DNA from: Serratia fonticola | GTDB taxonomy: Bacteria; Pseudomonadota; Gammaproteobacteria; Enterobacterales; Enterobacteriaceae | Assembly: GCF_001006005.1 (NCBI RefSeq) | Contig: NZ_CP011254.1 | Location: 1,116,001 to 1,180,000 of the forward strand | Direction of reading: 5' to 3' | Length of the DNA: 64,000 bases | Part shown: positions 7,905-15,861 of the stretch, piece after piece | Layout: every line of letters begins with the position of its first letter | Numbering within the stretch: position 1 is the stretch's first letter | Notes under the pieces: model-generated | What the model was told of the DNA's origin: nothing | The model's database searches: none | Seen by the model: the letters and a program-made list of their open reading frames with translations, nothing else | Program-made: the position numbers and the translations under genes

Positions 7905-9019
7905 GCTTGGTTCTCCGTAAACAGATTTTTAATACAGGTAAAGACGGTCATCAACTGCTGCTCGTTCACGCTGCGGACATCCACCTCAATCTTGCCTTCG
8001 TTGGCCTTGTAGCCACGGAAATAGATGGCGATATCACCGGTTTTCAGCCGCTGGACGATTTCCACAGTCGACATCCCCAACACCGCTTCATCAAAGGTAA
8101 TTTCAACGCGGGCAATATCGCGCCCTGCGCTGTCCCAGACGGTTTTGGCGCTGATGCCATTCAGGGTATTCAGTTGGCTGATAAACGGCGTCATGCGCTC
8201 TACCATTTGCGCACCAGTGGTTTTCTCCGACGTCAGGTAGCTTTCAATAGCCTGCGTCAGGCCGAGGATGCCCTCTTTGCCCACTTTCATCGCCCGGCCA
8301 ATACCGCCTGACTGCTGCTTCACCCACTCTACGTATTGCTTCTTGCCGATCACCAGCCCGCTGGTGGGCCCTTCGATGGCCTTGGCACCGCTGTAGATCA
8401 CCAGGTCGGCCCCCATCTGGTAGTAACACATCAAATCTTCTTCGGCAGCGGCATCAACGATCAGCGGCAGGTTATGCTTACGCGCCACCACGGCTGCCTG
8501 TTCGACGGAGAGAATGCTTTTCTGCACGCAGTGGTGAGACTTGACGTACAGGATGGCGGCAGTCTGCGGGGTGATGCAGGCTTCAATCTGTTCAGGGGAA
8601 CATTCGTTGGCATAACCTGCTTCCACCACCTTACCGCCGCCAAGGGCGACCATGGTATCCACCGGCGCACCAAAGTTGACGTTATGGCCACGCGGCAACA
8701 CGATCTCGCGCGGCTCGTTCACCGTAGCGGAATGCAGGTTGACCAACAGGTTGGCGTTGTCCTTGACGATCACCGCCGCCACCGACTGGGCAATACCGGC
8801 AGAGGCGCAGGAAACAATCACCGCGTCTTCCACATTCAGCAGGCCAGCAATATAGGCGCCGGTCTTGTTGACCAGATCCTTGATTTCAAAGTAATGATTC
8901 AGGCCGTAATCCACGGCGTCAATCACCTCCTGGCGTGGCGTAGAAACGCCGAGAATGGTCATGCGACCGGAAGTATTGATCACCTGCTTTAAGTTATATT
9001 TTTCATAGACTGAAGACAT
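7901..9019 (-). CDS. SelA-like PLP enzyme, DgaE-type aminosugar-acid ammonia-lyase homologue
   Basis: This 372-residue fold-type I PLP protein is related to selenocysteine synthase SelA and to D-glucosaminate-6-phosphate ammonia-lyase DgaE. The PLP lysine is K213 in YSGAKAIEGPTSG, and D189 in LIVDAAAEED is the likely pyridine-nitrogen partner. The DgaE reaction removes ammonia from a 2-amino-2-deoxy sugar acid phosphate to give the 2-keto-3-deoxy acid that the neighbouring aldolase cleaves. The gene overlaps the amidohydrolase by 17 bp upstream and the aldolase by 4 bp downstream. The selA reading is unlikely because it is a pathway gene in an operon and shorter than SelA (about 460 residues). 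Confidence 0.8.
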   Translation of the reverse strand: MSSVYEKYNLKQVINTSGRMTILGVSTPRQEVIDAVDYGLNHYFEIKDLVNKTGAYIAGLLNVEDAVIVSCASAGIAQSVAAVIVKDNANLLVNLHSATVNEPREIVLPRGHNVNFGAPVDTMVALGGGKVVEAGYANECSPEQIEACITPQTAAILYVKSHHCVQKSILSVEQAAVVARKHNLPLIVDAAAEEDLMCYYQMGADLVIYSGAKAIEGPTSGLVIGKKQYVEWVKQQSGGIGRAMKVGKEGILGLTQAIESYLTSEKTTGAQMVERMTPFISQLNTLNGISAKTVWDSAGRDIARVEITFDEAVLGMSTVEIVQRLKTGDIAIYFRGYKANEGKIEVDVRSVNEQQLMTVFTCIKNLFTENQA

Positions 9020-10142
9020 GAGCGGCTTTTCCTTGATCGGTTAATAGGACTTCTCCGGCCACCACGGCAGCCAGCGGTACCAACAGTTGTTCGCCATTCA
9101 CGGACTCCCCTTCGGAGTCGGCAAACACCTGCGGCCCCTGGCGAAGATCAAAAATGGTCAGGTCGGCATCAAAGCCGGGTTTCAGCTGCCCCTTGGTGGT
9201 CAGGCGCAACGCCGCAGCGGCATTTTCCGTTACGCAGCCAATGACCTGCGCCAGAGAAAGCCCAACGGTAAAGAATTTGGACATCACCGTCGCCAGGCTG
9301 TGCACTGGGCCAGCCAGACGGTTGCGGCAGTAGATATCGGAACTGATGGTGTGCGGGAAGATCCCCAGCGCGATAGCCTGGCGGGCAACCTCAAAGCTGA
9401 AGCTGGCCGAACCGTGGCCCACATCAAGCAGCACCCCACGTTTTAACGCACGTTGGATCGACTCGCGCAGCGTACCGGCCGGGGTCAGAATGCGGTTCGG
9501 TTTGCCGTTGTAGCAATGGGTAATGATATCGCCCTGGGTCAGCAGATCGGCGATCTCGTCCAGATCCGGCGGGTTGTTGCCAATATGCACCATCAGCGGC
9601 AGTTGCTGGTTTTCCTGTTGGATCTCTTTAGCCAATACCAACGGTTTGGTGCCGTTCTGGCCCACGACGCTGCTGCTCATACGCGCCTTGATACCAATGA
9701 TAAATCCCGGCTTGCCGTCGATGGCCTGCTTGACCTGCTGCTTATTGATATCCGCCATATCGGCCAGTTCATTCTGCCTTAGCAGACCGATGCGCGAGAT
9801 ATTGAGGAAGGCAAAGACGTTGGTTTTGGCGCTGCGCGTCAGGGCATAGAATTCATCGATATCGTCGGTGCCGGTGCTGCCAGCATCCACCACCGAGGTG
9901 ACGCCACTGCTCACGCCCACCAGATCCGGGTCGTCATGATAAATCGGTGAAGAGGGATAACAGTGTACGTGAGAGTCGATCCAGCCAGCGCTCAGGCGGT
10001 AGTTCCCCGCCAGATCCAGTTGTTTGTGGGCACTGGCCTCAGCCGCCAACTGCCCGACGACGGCAATCTTACCCGCCTCAATAGCCACATCAGCCAGGGT
10101 GTCGTCCACCAGCCTGGCGCGCCGGATGATTAGGTCATACAT
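9003..10142 (-). CDS. Amidohydrolase/deacetylase metallohydrolase (EF_0837-type)
   Basis: This 379-residue protein has the complete binuclear amidohydrolase signature: H58 and H60 (DSHVH), the carboxylated-lysine candidate K152 (IGIKAR), H186 (MVHIGNN), H209 (THCYNG), H243 (VGHGSAS) and D269 (SSDIY). Related enzymes remove acetyl or other acyl groups from amino sugars or amino acids, or open cyclic amides. In this operon it most simply releases the free amine that the downstream PLP lyase would deaminate. There is no signal peptide, so the substrate must first be imported. It follows the DUF4310 membrane gene by 54 bp. Confidence 0.85.
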   Translation of the reverse strand: MYDLIIRRARLVDDTLADVAIEAGKIAVVGQLAAEASAHKQLDLAGNYRLSAGWIDSHVHCYPSSPIYHDDPDLVGVSSGVTSVVDAGSTGTDDIDEFYALTRSAKTNVFAFLNISRIGLLRQNELADMADINKQQVKQAIDGKPGFIIGIKARMSSSVVGQNGTKPLVLAKEIQQENQQLPLMVHIGNNPPDLDEIADLLTQGDIITHCYNGKPNRILTPAGTLRESIQRALKRGVLLDVGHGSASFSFEVARQAIALGIFPHTISSDIYCRNRLAGPVHSLATVMSKFFTVGLSLAQVIGCVTENAAAALRLTTKGQLKPGFDADLTIFDLRQGPQVFADSEGESVNGEQLLVPLAAVVAGEVLLTDQGKAAHVFSL

Positions 10143-10196
10143 GCTTCGCTACTCCTTGCCAAACCCTGGGCAATTGACCCAGGGCTTGGGACTTGA

Positions 10197-10850
10197 TTAA
10201 GAAATGGCTACCGGGAAGAATGCCCCCAAGATCATGGCCCCCAGGATCGCACCGCCGGTGATCGGCTTACCCCAGATGTAGAACAACAGCGCGCCCAGCA
10301 AGGATCCCAGACCGATCGGGATCGAAGCGGCCATGGCAGACAGGATGATCAACGGCCCAAGGAAACGCCCGGAAGAGTTACCCGCCCCCATCATCACGTC
10401 CGCCCCATAGGTGGAGTTGCTCTGATTGATGGTAAATTTACGCGCCAGGATAATCAGGTAACCAATCGCCAGGCCAATGACCAGGCCAGTGACCAGCGAG
10501 GCGGCAAAGTTAGCTACCGGGAAAACAATCCCCGCGCCCAGCAACAGTGCAGGAACACCCAGGCCAACCCCGGTCTGGATCGCCCCGCCAATATCCAGGA
10601 TCCCTACCAGAGAACCTTCGATAATACGGGCGAACAGGAAGCTGGCACCGAACGCCGCCACCGCACCGTAAACCCCGGTGTCCATCCCGGCACGCAGCAT
10701 GGAAACGAAAGCCACTTCGTTAAACGCGCCGATGCCATACAGGTAATACATGTGTGTCCCGGCGAACACGCCGGACGAGAGCAGGCCAACAAAAATCGGG
10801 AACGACCAGTCGGCATACCAGAAGCCTTTGTCTGCTTGTGCTTCCATCAT
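10197..10850 (-). CDS. DUF4310 family membrane protein
   Basis: This 217-residue, very hydrophobic protein has about six predicted membrane segments rich in Gly/Ala, with the N-terminal cytosolic stretch MMEAQADKGFWYADWSFP. Members occur with DUF4311, DUF4312 and SFCGS proteins in Enterococcus faecalis and Aeromonas hydrophila (EF_0833/AHA_3914-type, from memory). No function is established to my knowledge. The gene lies 8 bp after the DUF4311 gene. Two paired integral membrane proteins with two small soluble partners resemble the architecture of a permease. Import of the locus substrate is my inference. It shows no recognisable ABC, MFS or PTS motif. Confidence 0.8.
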   Translation of the reverse strand: MMEAQADKGFWYADWSFPIFVGLLSSGVFAGTHMYYLYGIGAFNEVAFVSMLRAGMDTGVYGAVAAFGASFLFARIIEGSLVGILDIGGAIQTGVGLGVPALLLGAGIVFPVANFAASLVTGLVIGLAIGYLIILARKFTINQSNSTYGADVMMGAGNSSGRFLGPLIILSAMAASIPIGLGSLLGALLFYIWGKPITGGAILGAMILGAFFPVAIS

Positions 10851-10858
10851 TCAGCTCC

Positions 10859-11635
10859 TTATTTTCCGCTCAGGGTGTTATGAATGGCATCCAGCCAGCC
10901 AGGTACGCCCAGGCTGAAGGATTCGAGAACTTTCATATCAAAGCCGCGGAAGAAGCCGCTCAGCACGAACAGCAGCACAATCGCCACCATCATGATCTTG
11001 GTGACTTTGTTCCAACCGCTTTCTTCAACGCCCTTACCAATCAGGATACCCAGCACCAGACCCGGTACGGCGTTCCCCATAATCAGCTGTGCCAAACCAC
11101 CGAAGATGGTGCCCCAGAAGCCAGAACGTTTGCCCGCTTCAATCGCCGCCAGCCAGAAAATCACCGGCATGACGGTGTTCACCAGCAGGTTGGCCGCGGG
11201 AACCAAGACTTTGATGGCCGTAACCTGCAAGGCCGCAGGCACTGCCGAAGCGGTGGTGTTAAGGAAGGCCACGACCAAAATGCCGATGATCCCACACGCG
11301 ATAGCCATCTTTTTTGGATCGTGCATGGTTTCCGCAACGTTGCGGTTTTTGATCATCAGGGCTGCCGCGCCCCAGTTTGGAATGATGCGATGGTCAACGT
11401 CCTGCGTGAAGGCCCCCGCCGCCACAGAAGACGCCCAGGCGTTGAAGAAGAAGCCCAGACCAAATGAGAAATGAGAAGCCGGATCGCCTTCGCAGGAGTT
11501 CAGCTCACCCAAGGTACGGAATGCTCCCATACCCTGCGTCGTCGGTGCGTGGAACATACGTGCGGCACCGGCCCCTACACCGACGCCAACCAGCCCGCCG
11601 ATAATAATCGACTTAAATAAGATGATTAAAAACAT
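10859..11635 (-). CDS. DUF4311 family membrane protein
   Basis: This 258-residue membrane protein starts with a hydrophobic segment and a glycine-rich GGLVGVGVGAGAARM stretch. It carries about six to seven hydrophobic helices and a central hydrophilic region with LNSCEGDPASHFSFG and FTQDVDHRIIPNWG. It corresponds to the EF_0832/AHA_3913-type family. Its gene is immediately before DUF4310, so the two probably form a hetero-oligomeric membrane unit. The conserved acidic and His residues in the hydrophilic region could line a polar substrate or ion path. The function is unknown; candidate permease subunit. Confidence 0.8.
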   Translation of the reverse strand: MFLIILFKSIIIGGLVGVGVGAGAARMFHAPTTQGMGAFRTLGELNSCEGDPASHFSFGLGFFFNAWASSVAAGAFTQDVDHRIIPNWGAAALMIKNRNVAETMHDPKKMAIACGIIGILVVAFLNTTASAVPAALQVTAIKVLVPAANLLVNTVMPVIFWLAAIEAGKRSGFWGTIFGGLAQLIMGNAVPGLVLGILIGKGVEESGWNKVTKIMMVAIVLLFVLSGFFRGFDMKVLESFSLGVPGWLDAIHNTLSGK

Positions 11636-11721
11636 CAGAATATCCTTCTTATGTCATGCCCAGTGGATCCCAAGACGCAGCCATAGCGGCTATAGCTTGA
11701 AACACGACGGATATAACGTTT

Positions 11722-12018
11722 TTATTTCTGGGTGAAGACCACCTTTTCGGTATTGATGATCGTCACGTTCACGGTTATTTCTAATGAAACGGCATAGCTT
11801 TTTCTTTCACGCGCCAGGAAGAAGAAAAGAAATTTTTCTTTGGTGGTTCTCTCTTCCGCCTTTAATATTTTGACATCCTGCGGTTCGATGCGCAGCAGAA
11901 CATTATTGGTGGATTTTAAAATCACGCCCTGTACATTAGCTAATGCACCGGCAAAGGCTTTAGCTTTACTATCGCCTTTGCCCTCCACGTTAACCGAGGT
12001 GGTATAAGTTTCTTTCAT
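11722..12018 (-). CDS. DUF4312 family small protein
   Basis: This 98-residue soluble protein alternates short beta strands and charged helices (KILKAEERTTKEKFLFFFLARERKS is the most basic part, spanning about residues 53-77). It belongs to the EF_0831/AHA_3912-type family. Its start codon shares a base with the stop of the SFCGS gene (12018), indicating coupled translation and likely stoichiometric production. An 86-bp gap precedes the DUF4311 start. No catalytic motif is visible. It could be a cytosolic regulatory or coupling subunit of the putative transporter. Confidence 0.75.
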   Translation of the reverse strand: MKETYTTSVNVEGKGDSKAKAFAGALANVQGVILKSTNNVLLRIEPQDVKILKAEERTTKEKFLFFFLARERKSYAVSLEITVNVTIINTEKVVFTQK

Positions 12019-12383
12019 TACGGATTGCCGTATTTTTTGACATACGCTTCCACTAGCCGCTGGCCTAACTCTTCTTTATCCATAAAGCCAAAGCCTAATA
12101 CGTTGCAGCCTTCGTTAATTGCCGTCACGCCTTCTTCGATTGAACGCATACCATATCTGGATTTATAACCATATTTGGTTTGTGCGGTGATCGCCCCAGC
12201 GCCGCCGCTGCCGCAGAAGGAAATGCCCAGTTGCGCATTCTCTGCTTTCATCACGTCACCCAGTTTCATATCCGCCGCCATGCCAGGGATCACAATCACC
12301 TTGGCACCTGCATTTTCAACGCCTTGGCCCACTTTCTGGCCTTTACCCAGTCGATCGCCAATCACTACGGTAATTTGTCCCAT
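12018..12383 (-). CDS. Glycine-rich SFCGS family protein
   Basis: This 121-residue cytosolic protein has a Rossmann-like beginning (QITVVIGDRLGKGQKVG) and the family motif SFCGSGGAGA with C57, followed by KYGYKSRYGMRSIEEGV. It matches the EF_0830/AHA_3911-type family. A conserved cysteine after a strand in a roughly 120-residue alpha/beta protein recalls PTS EIIB domains, but that resemblance is only my speculation. It is encoded second in the operon, after the PRD protein and directly coupled to DUF4312. It also resembles in position YhfU of the E. coli yhf operon, which likewise sits beside a PRD protein and a membrane protein. Confidence 0.8.
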   Translation of the reverse strand: MGQITVVIGDRLGKGQKVGQGVENAGAKVIVIPGMAADMKLGDVMKAENAQLGISFCGSGGAGAITAQTKYGYKSRYGMRSIEEGVTAINEGCNVLGFGFMDKEELGQRLVEAYVKKYGNP

Positions 12384-12420
12384 GGGGTTTTTCTCCTGAA
12401 TAATTTTAATTAATCAAACG

Positions 12421-12768
12421 TTATTGGTCGTTATCTTTAGCCACTTCAAAATGAACCGAAAGCAGATACGCCTCTTCAATCGGTAGCGTGGCAAACTTAT
12501 TTACCACTCGCTCTGCCAGTTGCATCGATCCGGCAGAAATTTCATCAAACAGTGATTTATCAACTTCCGGCAAGGGTTCACCCGTTATTGAGCGCAACAC
12601 CATTGCACGGATATGGGATTCCAACATTTGTTGTTGCACCGCATTGGTGTAAATATTCTCTTCACCCAACATGGCGGTAATATCGGCCAACAGTTGAGTG
12701 GTAATCGTTGCGGCCTCACTGATGTCAGTCTGTTCCCTGTTACTTACCGAAGCAGTTCCGTCATTCAC
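12421..12768 (-). CDS. Stand-alone PRD domain protein
   Basis: This 115-residue protein is essentially a single PTS regulation domain. H52 (SHIRAM) and H106 (LLSVHFEVA) fit the two phosphorylatable histidine positions of PRDs. It has no HTH or RNA-binding domain, so it cannot act alone on DNA or RNA in a known way. It probably senses phosphorylation or binds the multidomain regulator at the other end of the locus. As first gene of the operon it resembles the EF_0829-type protein and YhfY of E. coli. The start at 12768 is the first in-frame ATG; no strong ribosome site is seen. Confidence 0.8.
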   Translation of the reverse strand: MNDGTASVSNREQTDISEAATITTQLLADITAMLGEENIYTNAVQQQMLESHIRAMVLRSITGEPLPEVDKSLFDEISAGSMQLAERVVNKFATLPIEEAYLLSVHFEVAKDNDQ

Positions 12769-12807
12769 TTTGCAGTCACCTCTGGATCCAGCTATTTATC
12801 CGTTAAC

Positions 12808-12823
12808 GGTAAAGCGCTTTACC
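12808..12823. promoter_or_regulatory. 16-bp perfect palindrome upstream of the PRD operon
   Basis: GGTAAAGCGCTTTACC is fully self-complementary and lies 40 bp before the PRD start codon, close to where a minus-strand promoter or operator is expected. The bound protein is unknown; the BglG/MtlR-type regulator is the obvious candidate. Confidence 0.5.
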
Positions 12824-12886
12824 TTTACCCGCTTTCTTTGATGTCTTTACCCTAACTCTTGGGGCATTGCTTGTGTAGCGCGTTTT

Positions 12887-12906
12887 TTTCCAGTTCGAAC
12901 TGGAAA
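12887..12906. promoter_or_regulatory. 20-bp perfect palindrome upstream of the PRD operon
   Basis: TTTCCAGTTCGAACTGGAAA is a perfect inverted repeat about 120 bp upstream of the PRD start, in the activator position relative to a minus-strand promoter. The rest of the 320-bp gap (12769-13092) holds no other feature I can name. Confidence 0.5.
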
Positions 12907-13092
12907 TTAAGTGACGCCAGGGGATCCATTTCGCAAAATCGGGGGTTTTTACGCTAAGTAAATGAGATTGCAAAAAGAGTTTGCAACGCAGAGTTGCCAG
13001 TTGGCGTCATGGCGTAAAAAACTTCGTGATCGAGATCTCTTTCTTTTCCGGCCCTAACAGCCTACTATCAGTAGGACAAACCGACATTTTTC

Positions 13093-13135
13093 ACACCCCC
13101 GCTCCCAAAGGTGCGGGGGTGTTGCTTTTGTGTTG
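13093..13135 (+). terminator. Premature terminator in the rnk leader
   Basis: The 10-bp stem ACACCCCCGC / GCGGGGGTGT (13093-13102 and 13113-13122) is followed by a T-rich tract, and rnk begins only 55 bp later. The preceding bases CCTACTATCAGTAGG form another small hairpin. This agrees with the rnk-leader attenuator family as I recall it; an independent sRNA ending here is the alternative. Confidence 0.65.
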
Positions 13136-13189
13136 TTTTCCGAATTTATGGCGCAGAAAGGGCGCCCTTTGATTGGACTGGAGAGTGGA

Positions 13190-13600
13190 ATGACCAAACC
13201 AACCATTACCATTAATGAGCTGGATGCGGAACGCCTGGATGCGCTACTGGCACAGCCAGCCTTTGCCAATACTGACGTCGCCGCCGCGCTGAACGCTGAA
13301 CTGGATCGCGCTGACATTGTGCCGGCATCGCAGATCCCTGCACACGTCGTCACCATGAACAGCCGCGTACGTTTTCGCGATCTGCATACTTCAGAAGAAC
13401 ATGTGCGCACGCTGGTTTACCCTGCCTCTCTCAAAGACAGCGCTGAACAGCTGTCGGTGATGGCACCTCTGGGTGCAGCACTGCTGGGAATGCACGTGGG
13501 TAAACAGATCAATTGGCAGTTGCCAAACGGCGAAGAAGCCCGCATTGAAGTGTTGGAATTGCTGTATCAACCTGAGGCTGCGGGCGAGTATCACCGCTAA
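13190..13600 (+). CDS. rnk: Rnk, regulator of nucleoside diphosphate kinase
   Basis: This 136-residue protein has the GreA/GreB C-terminal-like domain of Rnk: [20 protein letters not shown], the [14 protein letters not shown] segment and the strand [20 protein letters not shown]. Rnk binds RNA polymerase near the secondary channel but lacks the catalytic coiled-coil acidic tip of Gre factors. The start at 13190 is preferred because GGAGAG lies 5-10 bases upstream. An upstream in-frame ATG at 13130 falls within the leader terminator region. The gene is probably controlled by that attenuator and ends at a bidirectional hairpin shared with the TauE gene. Confidence 0.92.
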   Translation: MTKPTITINELDAERLDALLAQPAFANTDVAAALNAELDRADIVPASQIPAHVVTMNSRVRFRDLHTSEEHVRTLVYPASLKDSAEQLSVMAPLGAALLGMHVGKQINWQLPNGEEARIEVLELLYQPEAAGEYHR

Positions 13601-13611
13601 GTCAGGTATCC

Positions 13612-13631
13612 GGGCGGCCATTCAGCCGCCC
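13612..13631. terminator. Hairpin between convergent rnk and TauE genes
   Basis: Stem GGGCGGC / GCCGCCC with loop CATTCA, followed by TGTTT on the plus strand. It lies between the stop codons of the convergent genes. Confidence 0.6.
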
Positions 13632-13642
13632 TGTTTGCGCCT

Positions 13643-14431
13643 TTACAGGCAAATCGCAATCAGCACTACCACCAGCAGCAACACGTAAATTCTGGCGTGT
13701 AGCCTGTCGTCTACGCGGGGCAACACCCGTTTGGCAAACACGATTCCCGCGATACCCGCCACCAGCAGTAACCCTAAAATCAACAGGTTCACATAGCCGA
13801 AATAGTGCGGCCCGCTCACCTTCCCCATACCGAGATAGCTATACAAGACTGTCGCCACCACCGCGACCGGGATCGATAGCGGATTGGCCGCACTGACGCA
13901 GTGCTTCATGTCGTAACCCTGACGGCGTAACAGTGGAACGGTCATCACGCTGCCCCCCACCCCCAGCATAGCGGCAATCACGCCAATTAATGGCCCACCG
14001 CCCCACACCGTCGTCCTGGATAACGCCGTCTTGGCGGGTTTGGTCAAGAATCCTTTGCGCAGCAGACAGTCGGCAATGGTCACCACCATATAGAGAATAA
14101 ACAGCCCGCGAATGGTGGTGTCTGCAAGCTGCATCGCGGCAAAGGCACCGATTACCGCCCCCGCACCGATATAAAAGATCAGCGGAGTGATGGTTTCACG
14201 CAAAATATTGCCGCTGCGCCACTGGGTAACGCTGGCATAGCTGGCGTTTAAAATCATGACCGCCGCCGAGGTGGCCACGGCAATATGCATCGCCTGATCG
14301 GCATGATCACCGGAGGCGGAAACCACATGATAGACGAAGGGCACCACCACAAAACCACCGCCAAAACCAAACAGAATGGTGGTCATGCCGGTTAAAAAGC
14401 CGGTAAACAGCACCAGTAAAATATCAGCCAT
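13643..14431 (-). CDS. TauE/SafE family sulfite or sulfoacetate exporter
   Basis: This 262-residue inner-membrane protein has about eight hydrophobic segments and two related halves, each with a glycine-rich signature (FGFGGGFVVVPF near the start and MLGVGGSVMTVPLL in the middle) typical of TauE/SafE. The family exports sulfite or organosulfur acids. The start at 14431 follows GGAG and a further G-run; an earlier TTG-type extension adds six residues and is less likely. It is divergent from an AraC regulator 118 bp away, which probably controls it. The substrate is not determinable from sequence. Confidence 0.85.
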   Translation of the reverse strand: MADILLVLFTGFLTGMTTILFGFGGGFVVVPFVYHVVSASGDHADQAMHIAVATSAAVMILNASYASVTQWRSGNILRETITPLIFYIGAGAVIGAFAAMQLADTTIRGLFILYMVVTIADCLLRKGFLTKPAKTALSRTTVWGGGPLIGVIAAMLGVGGSVMTVPLLRRQGYDMKHCVSAANPLSIPVAVVATVLYSYLGMGKVSGPHYFGYVNLLILGLLLVAGIAGIVFAKRVLPRVDDRLHARIYVLLLVVVLIAICL

Positions 14432-14548
14432 CCCCCTGCAACTCCTCAATGTCGTTAGTCAGCCAGCAGGATAGGCGGCCACGTTATGGCTTGCATGCTA
14501 TCATCGGTCAACTATCATTGCGTTTCGGCCAAAATGATAAGGCAGGCT

Positions 14549-15313
14549 ATGCGCAATACCTCTATTGATTCCCTCGATCACACGCCAAGCGCGGTGATAG
14601 CGATTGGCACCGACTATCCGCCGGACTATCTGTTGCCCTTGCATAGCCATCGCCGCGCGCAGTTGCTGTATGGGGCTACGGGTGTAATGCAGGTATTTAC
14701 CCGGCAGGGAAATTGGGTGGTGCCACCGCAGCGCGCCGTATGGATCCCGCCGCAGGTCGCACATGAAGTCAGGATGATGGGAGTGAGCACTCGCAGCCTG
14801 TATATCGAGCCGGACGCGCTGATCGCGCCCATCGCCGAGGCCTGCCAAGTGGTGAGCGTAACCCCGCTGATGCGTCAGTTGCTGATGGCCGCCGTTGATA
14901 TGCCGCTGATGTATCAGCAGGAAGGGCGAGATGGAGCCTTGGTGGCGCTGCTGCTGCATGAGATTGCCCAGATGCAGGCATTGCCGCTGCATATTCCCCT
15001 GCCGGAAGATCCCCGGCTCAGCGCTCTGTGCCAGGCCTTTTTACGCCAGCCAGACGCCCACGCACCACCAGGGCTTTGGGCCGCCAGCCTGTATATGAGC
15101 CTGCGCACCTTTAGCCGTTTCTTCCGCAAGCAGACCGGGATGTCATTTTCGCAGTGGCGTCAACGAGCCTGTGTGGTATTGGCACTGGCACGCCTGGCGG
15201 CGGGCAACAGCGTTACCCAGGTAGCAATCGAATTGGGCTATGAGAGCAGTGCGGCCTTTTCGGCGATGTTCCGTCGGGTGCTAGGGCTGGCGCCATCTTC
15301 TTATCTGGGGTGA
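14549..15313 (+). CDS. AraC-family transcriptional regulator
   Basis: This 254-residue protein has an N-terminal cupin (LPLHSHRRAQLLYG and WVVPPQRAVWIPPQVAHEV, about residues 25-80) and a C-terminal pair of AraC HTH units. The second reads VTQVAIELGYESSAAFSAMF and is followed by RRVLGLAPSSY. This is the small-cupin AraC type that often controls a divergent exporter, here the TauE/SafE gene. The start at 14549 is preferred for the AAGGCAGG sequence just upstream; an in-frame ATG at 14486 lies further into the intergenic region. The ligand is unknown. Confidence 0.88.
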   Translation: MRNTSIDSLDHTPSAVIAIGTDYPPDYLLPLHSHRRAQLLYGATGVMQVFTRQGNWVVPPQRAVWIPPQVAHEVRMMGVSTRSLYIEPDALIAPIAEACQVVSVTPLMRQLLMAAVDMPLMYQQEGRDGALVALLLHEIAQMQALPLHIPLPEDPRLSALCQAFLRQPDAHAPPGLWAASLYMSLRTFSRFFRKQTGMSFSQWRQRACVVLALARLAAGNSVTQVAIELGYESSAAFSAMFRRVLGLAPSSYLG

Positions 15314-15319
15314 TAGCAA

Positions 15320-15338
15320 TGACCGCCATCGGCGGTCA
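15320..15338. terminator. Hairpin between convergent AraC and cybC genes
   Basis: Perfect 8-bp stem TGACCGCC / GGCGGTCA with the loop ATC, located between the two stop codons. There is no pronounced T-tract. Confidence 0.5.
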
Positions 15339-15356
15339 CCGAGGATGTTCTGACGT

Positions 15357-15743
15357 TTAGCGGAATTTCTTATGATTGGCATCACGGGTTTGCTTGAAGC
15401 CCTCAGCCACTTTGCGCGCGTCCTCCAGCTTGCCCTGATTCGCCAGTGCCATTGACTGATCGATCTGCCCGATCAGCGTCGCCAGCCCTTGACGAAACTC
15501 CTTCATCTCCGGGCTGTCTGGCGCTTTGCTTTCCAACTTCGGCGGTGTGCCTTTCTGGGCATCCATGGCGGCAGCGCGCATATTCTGCAGGCTCTGCTTA
15601 AAGGTATCGGTGGAGTCGGTTTTCAATACAATTTTGTAATTGGCGGCCAGGGTATCCATGTCATCGGCCAGTTCGGCTGCCATCGCCCATGAACTGGCTC
15701 CCAGCAGCGTCAGTGCTGCCAATACTTTCAATGTCTTCTTCAT
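15357..15743 (-). CDS. cybC: Soluble cytochrome b562
   Basis: This 128-residue precursor carries a signal peptide cut near SWAMA/A (about residue 22), giving a periplasmic four-helix bundle of about 106 residues as in CybC. The heme ligands fit M7 of the mature chain (in ELADDMDTL) and the C-terminal histidine in RDANHKKFR. It lacks a CXXCH motif, so the heme is non-covalent, as in the family. The ATG at 15743 is chosen since GGAAGG sits 5 bases upstream; the GTG two codons earlier overlaps this site. It precedes pmbA on the same strand, as in E. coli. The physiological redox partner is unknown. Confidence 0.92.
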   Translation of the reverse strand: MKKTLKVLAALTLLGASSWAMAAELADDMDTLAANYKIVLKTDSTDTFKQSLQNMRAAAMDAQKGTPPKLESKAPDSPEMKEFRQGLATLIGQIDQSMALANQGKLEDARKVAEGFKQTRDANHKKFR

Positions 15744-15861
15744 GCTCACCTTCCCGTTATTGTTTTATTTAACTCGTAATTAACATAGGCACAGAACGGC
15801 AAAACCGATACCTGATATTTGTAAGGAAGGTTGAAGCGGGGAGTTGGGAGGAGCCGAGAGA

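Noticed and set aside
7209..8992. Long plus-strand open frames opposite the aldolase and PLP enzyme genes
   Set aside because: They mirror the coding strand of well-supported genes in GC-rich DNA and show no domain of their own.
12769..12920. Sigma-54 promoter for the PRD operon
   Set aside because: MtlR/LevR-like regulators made this worth testing, but no GG-N10-GC element was seen on the minus strand.
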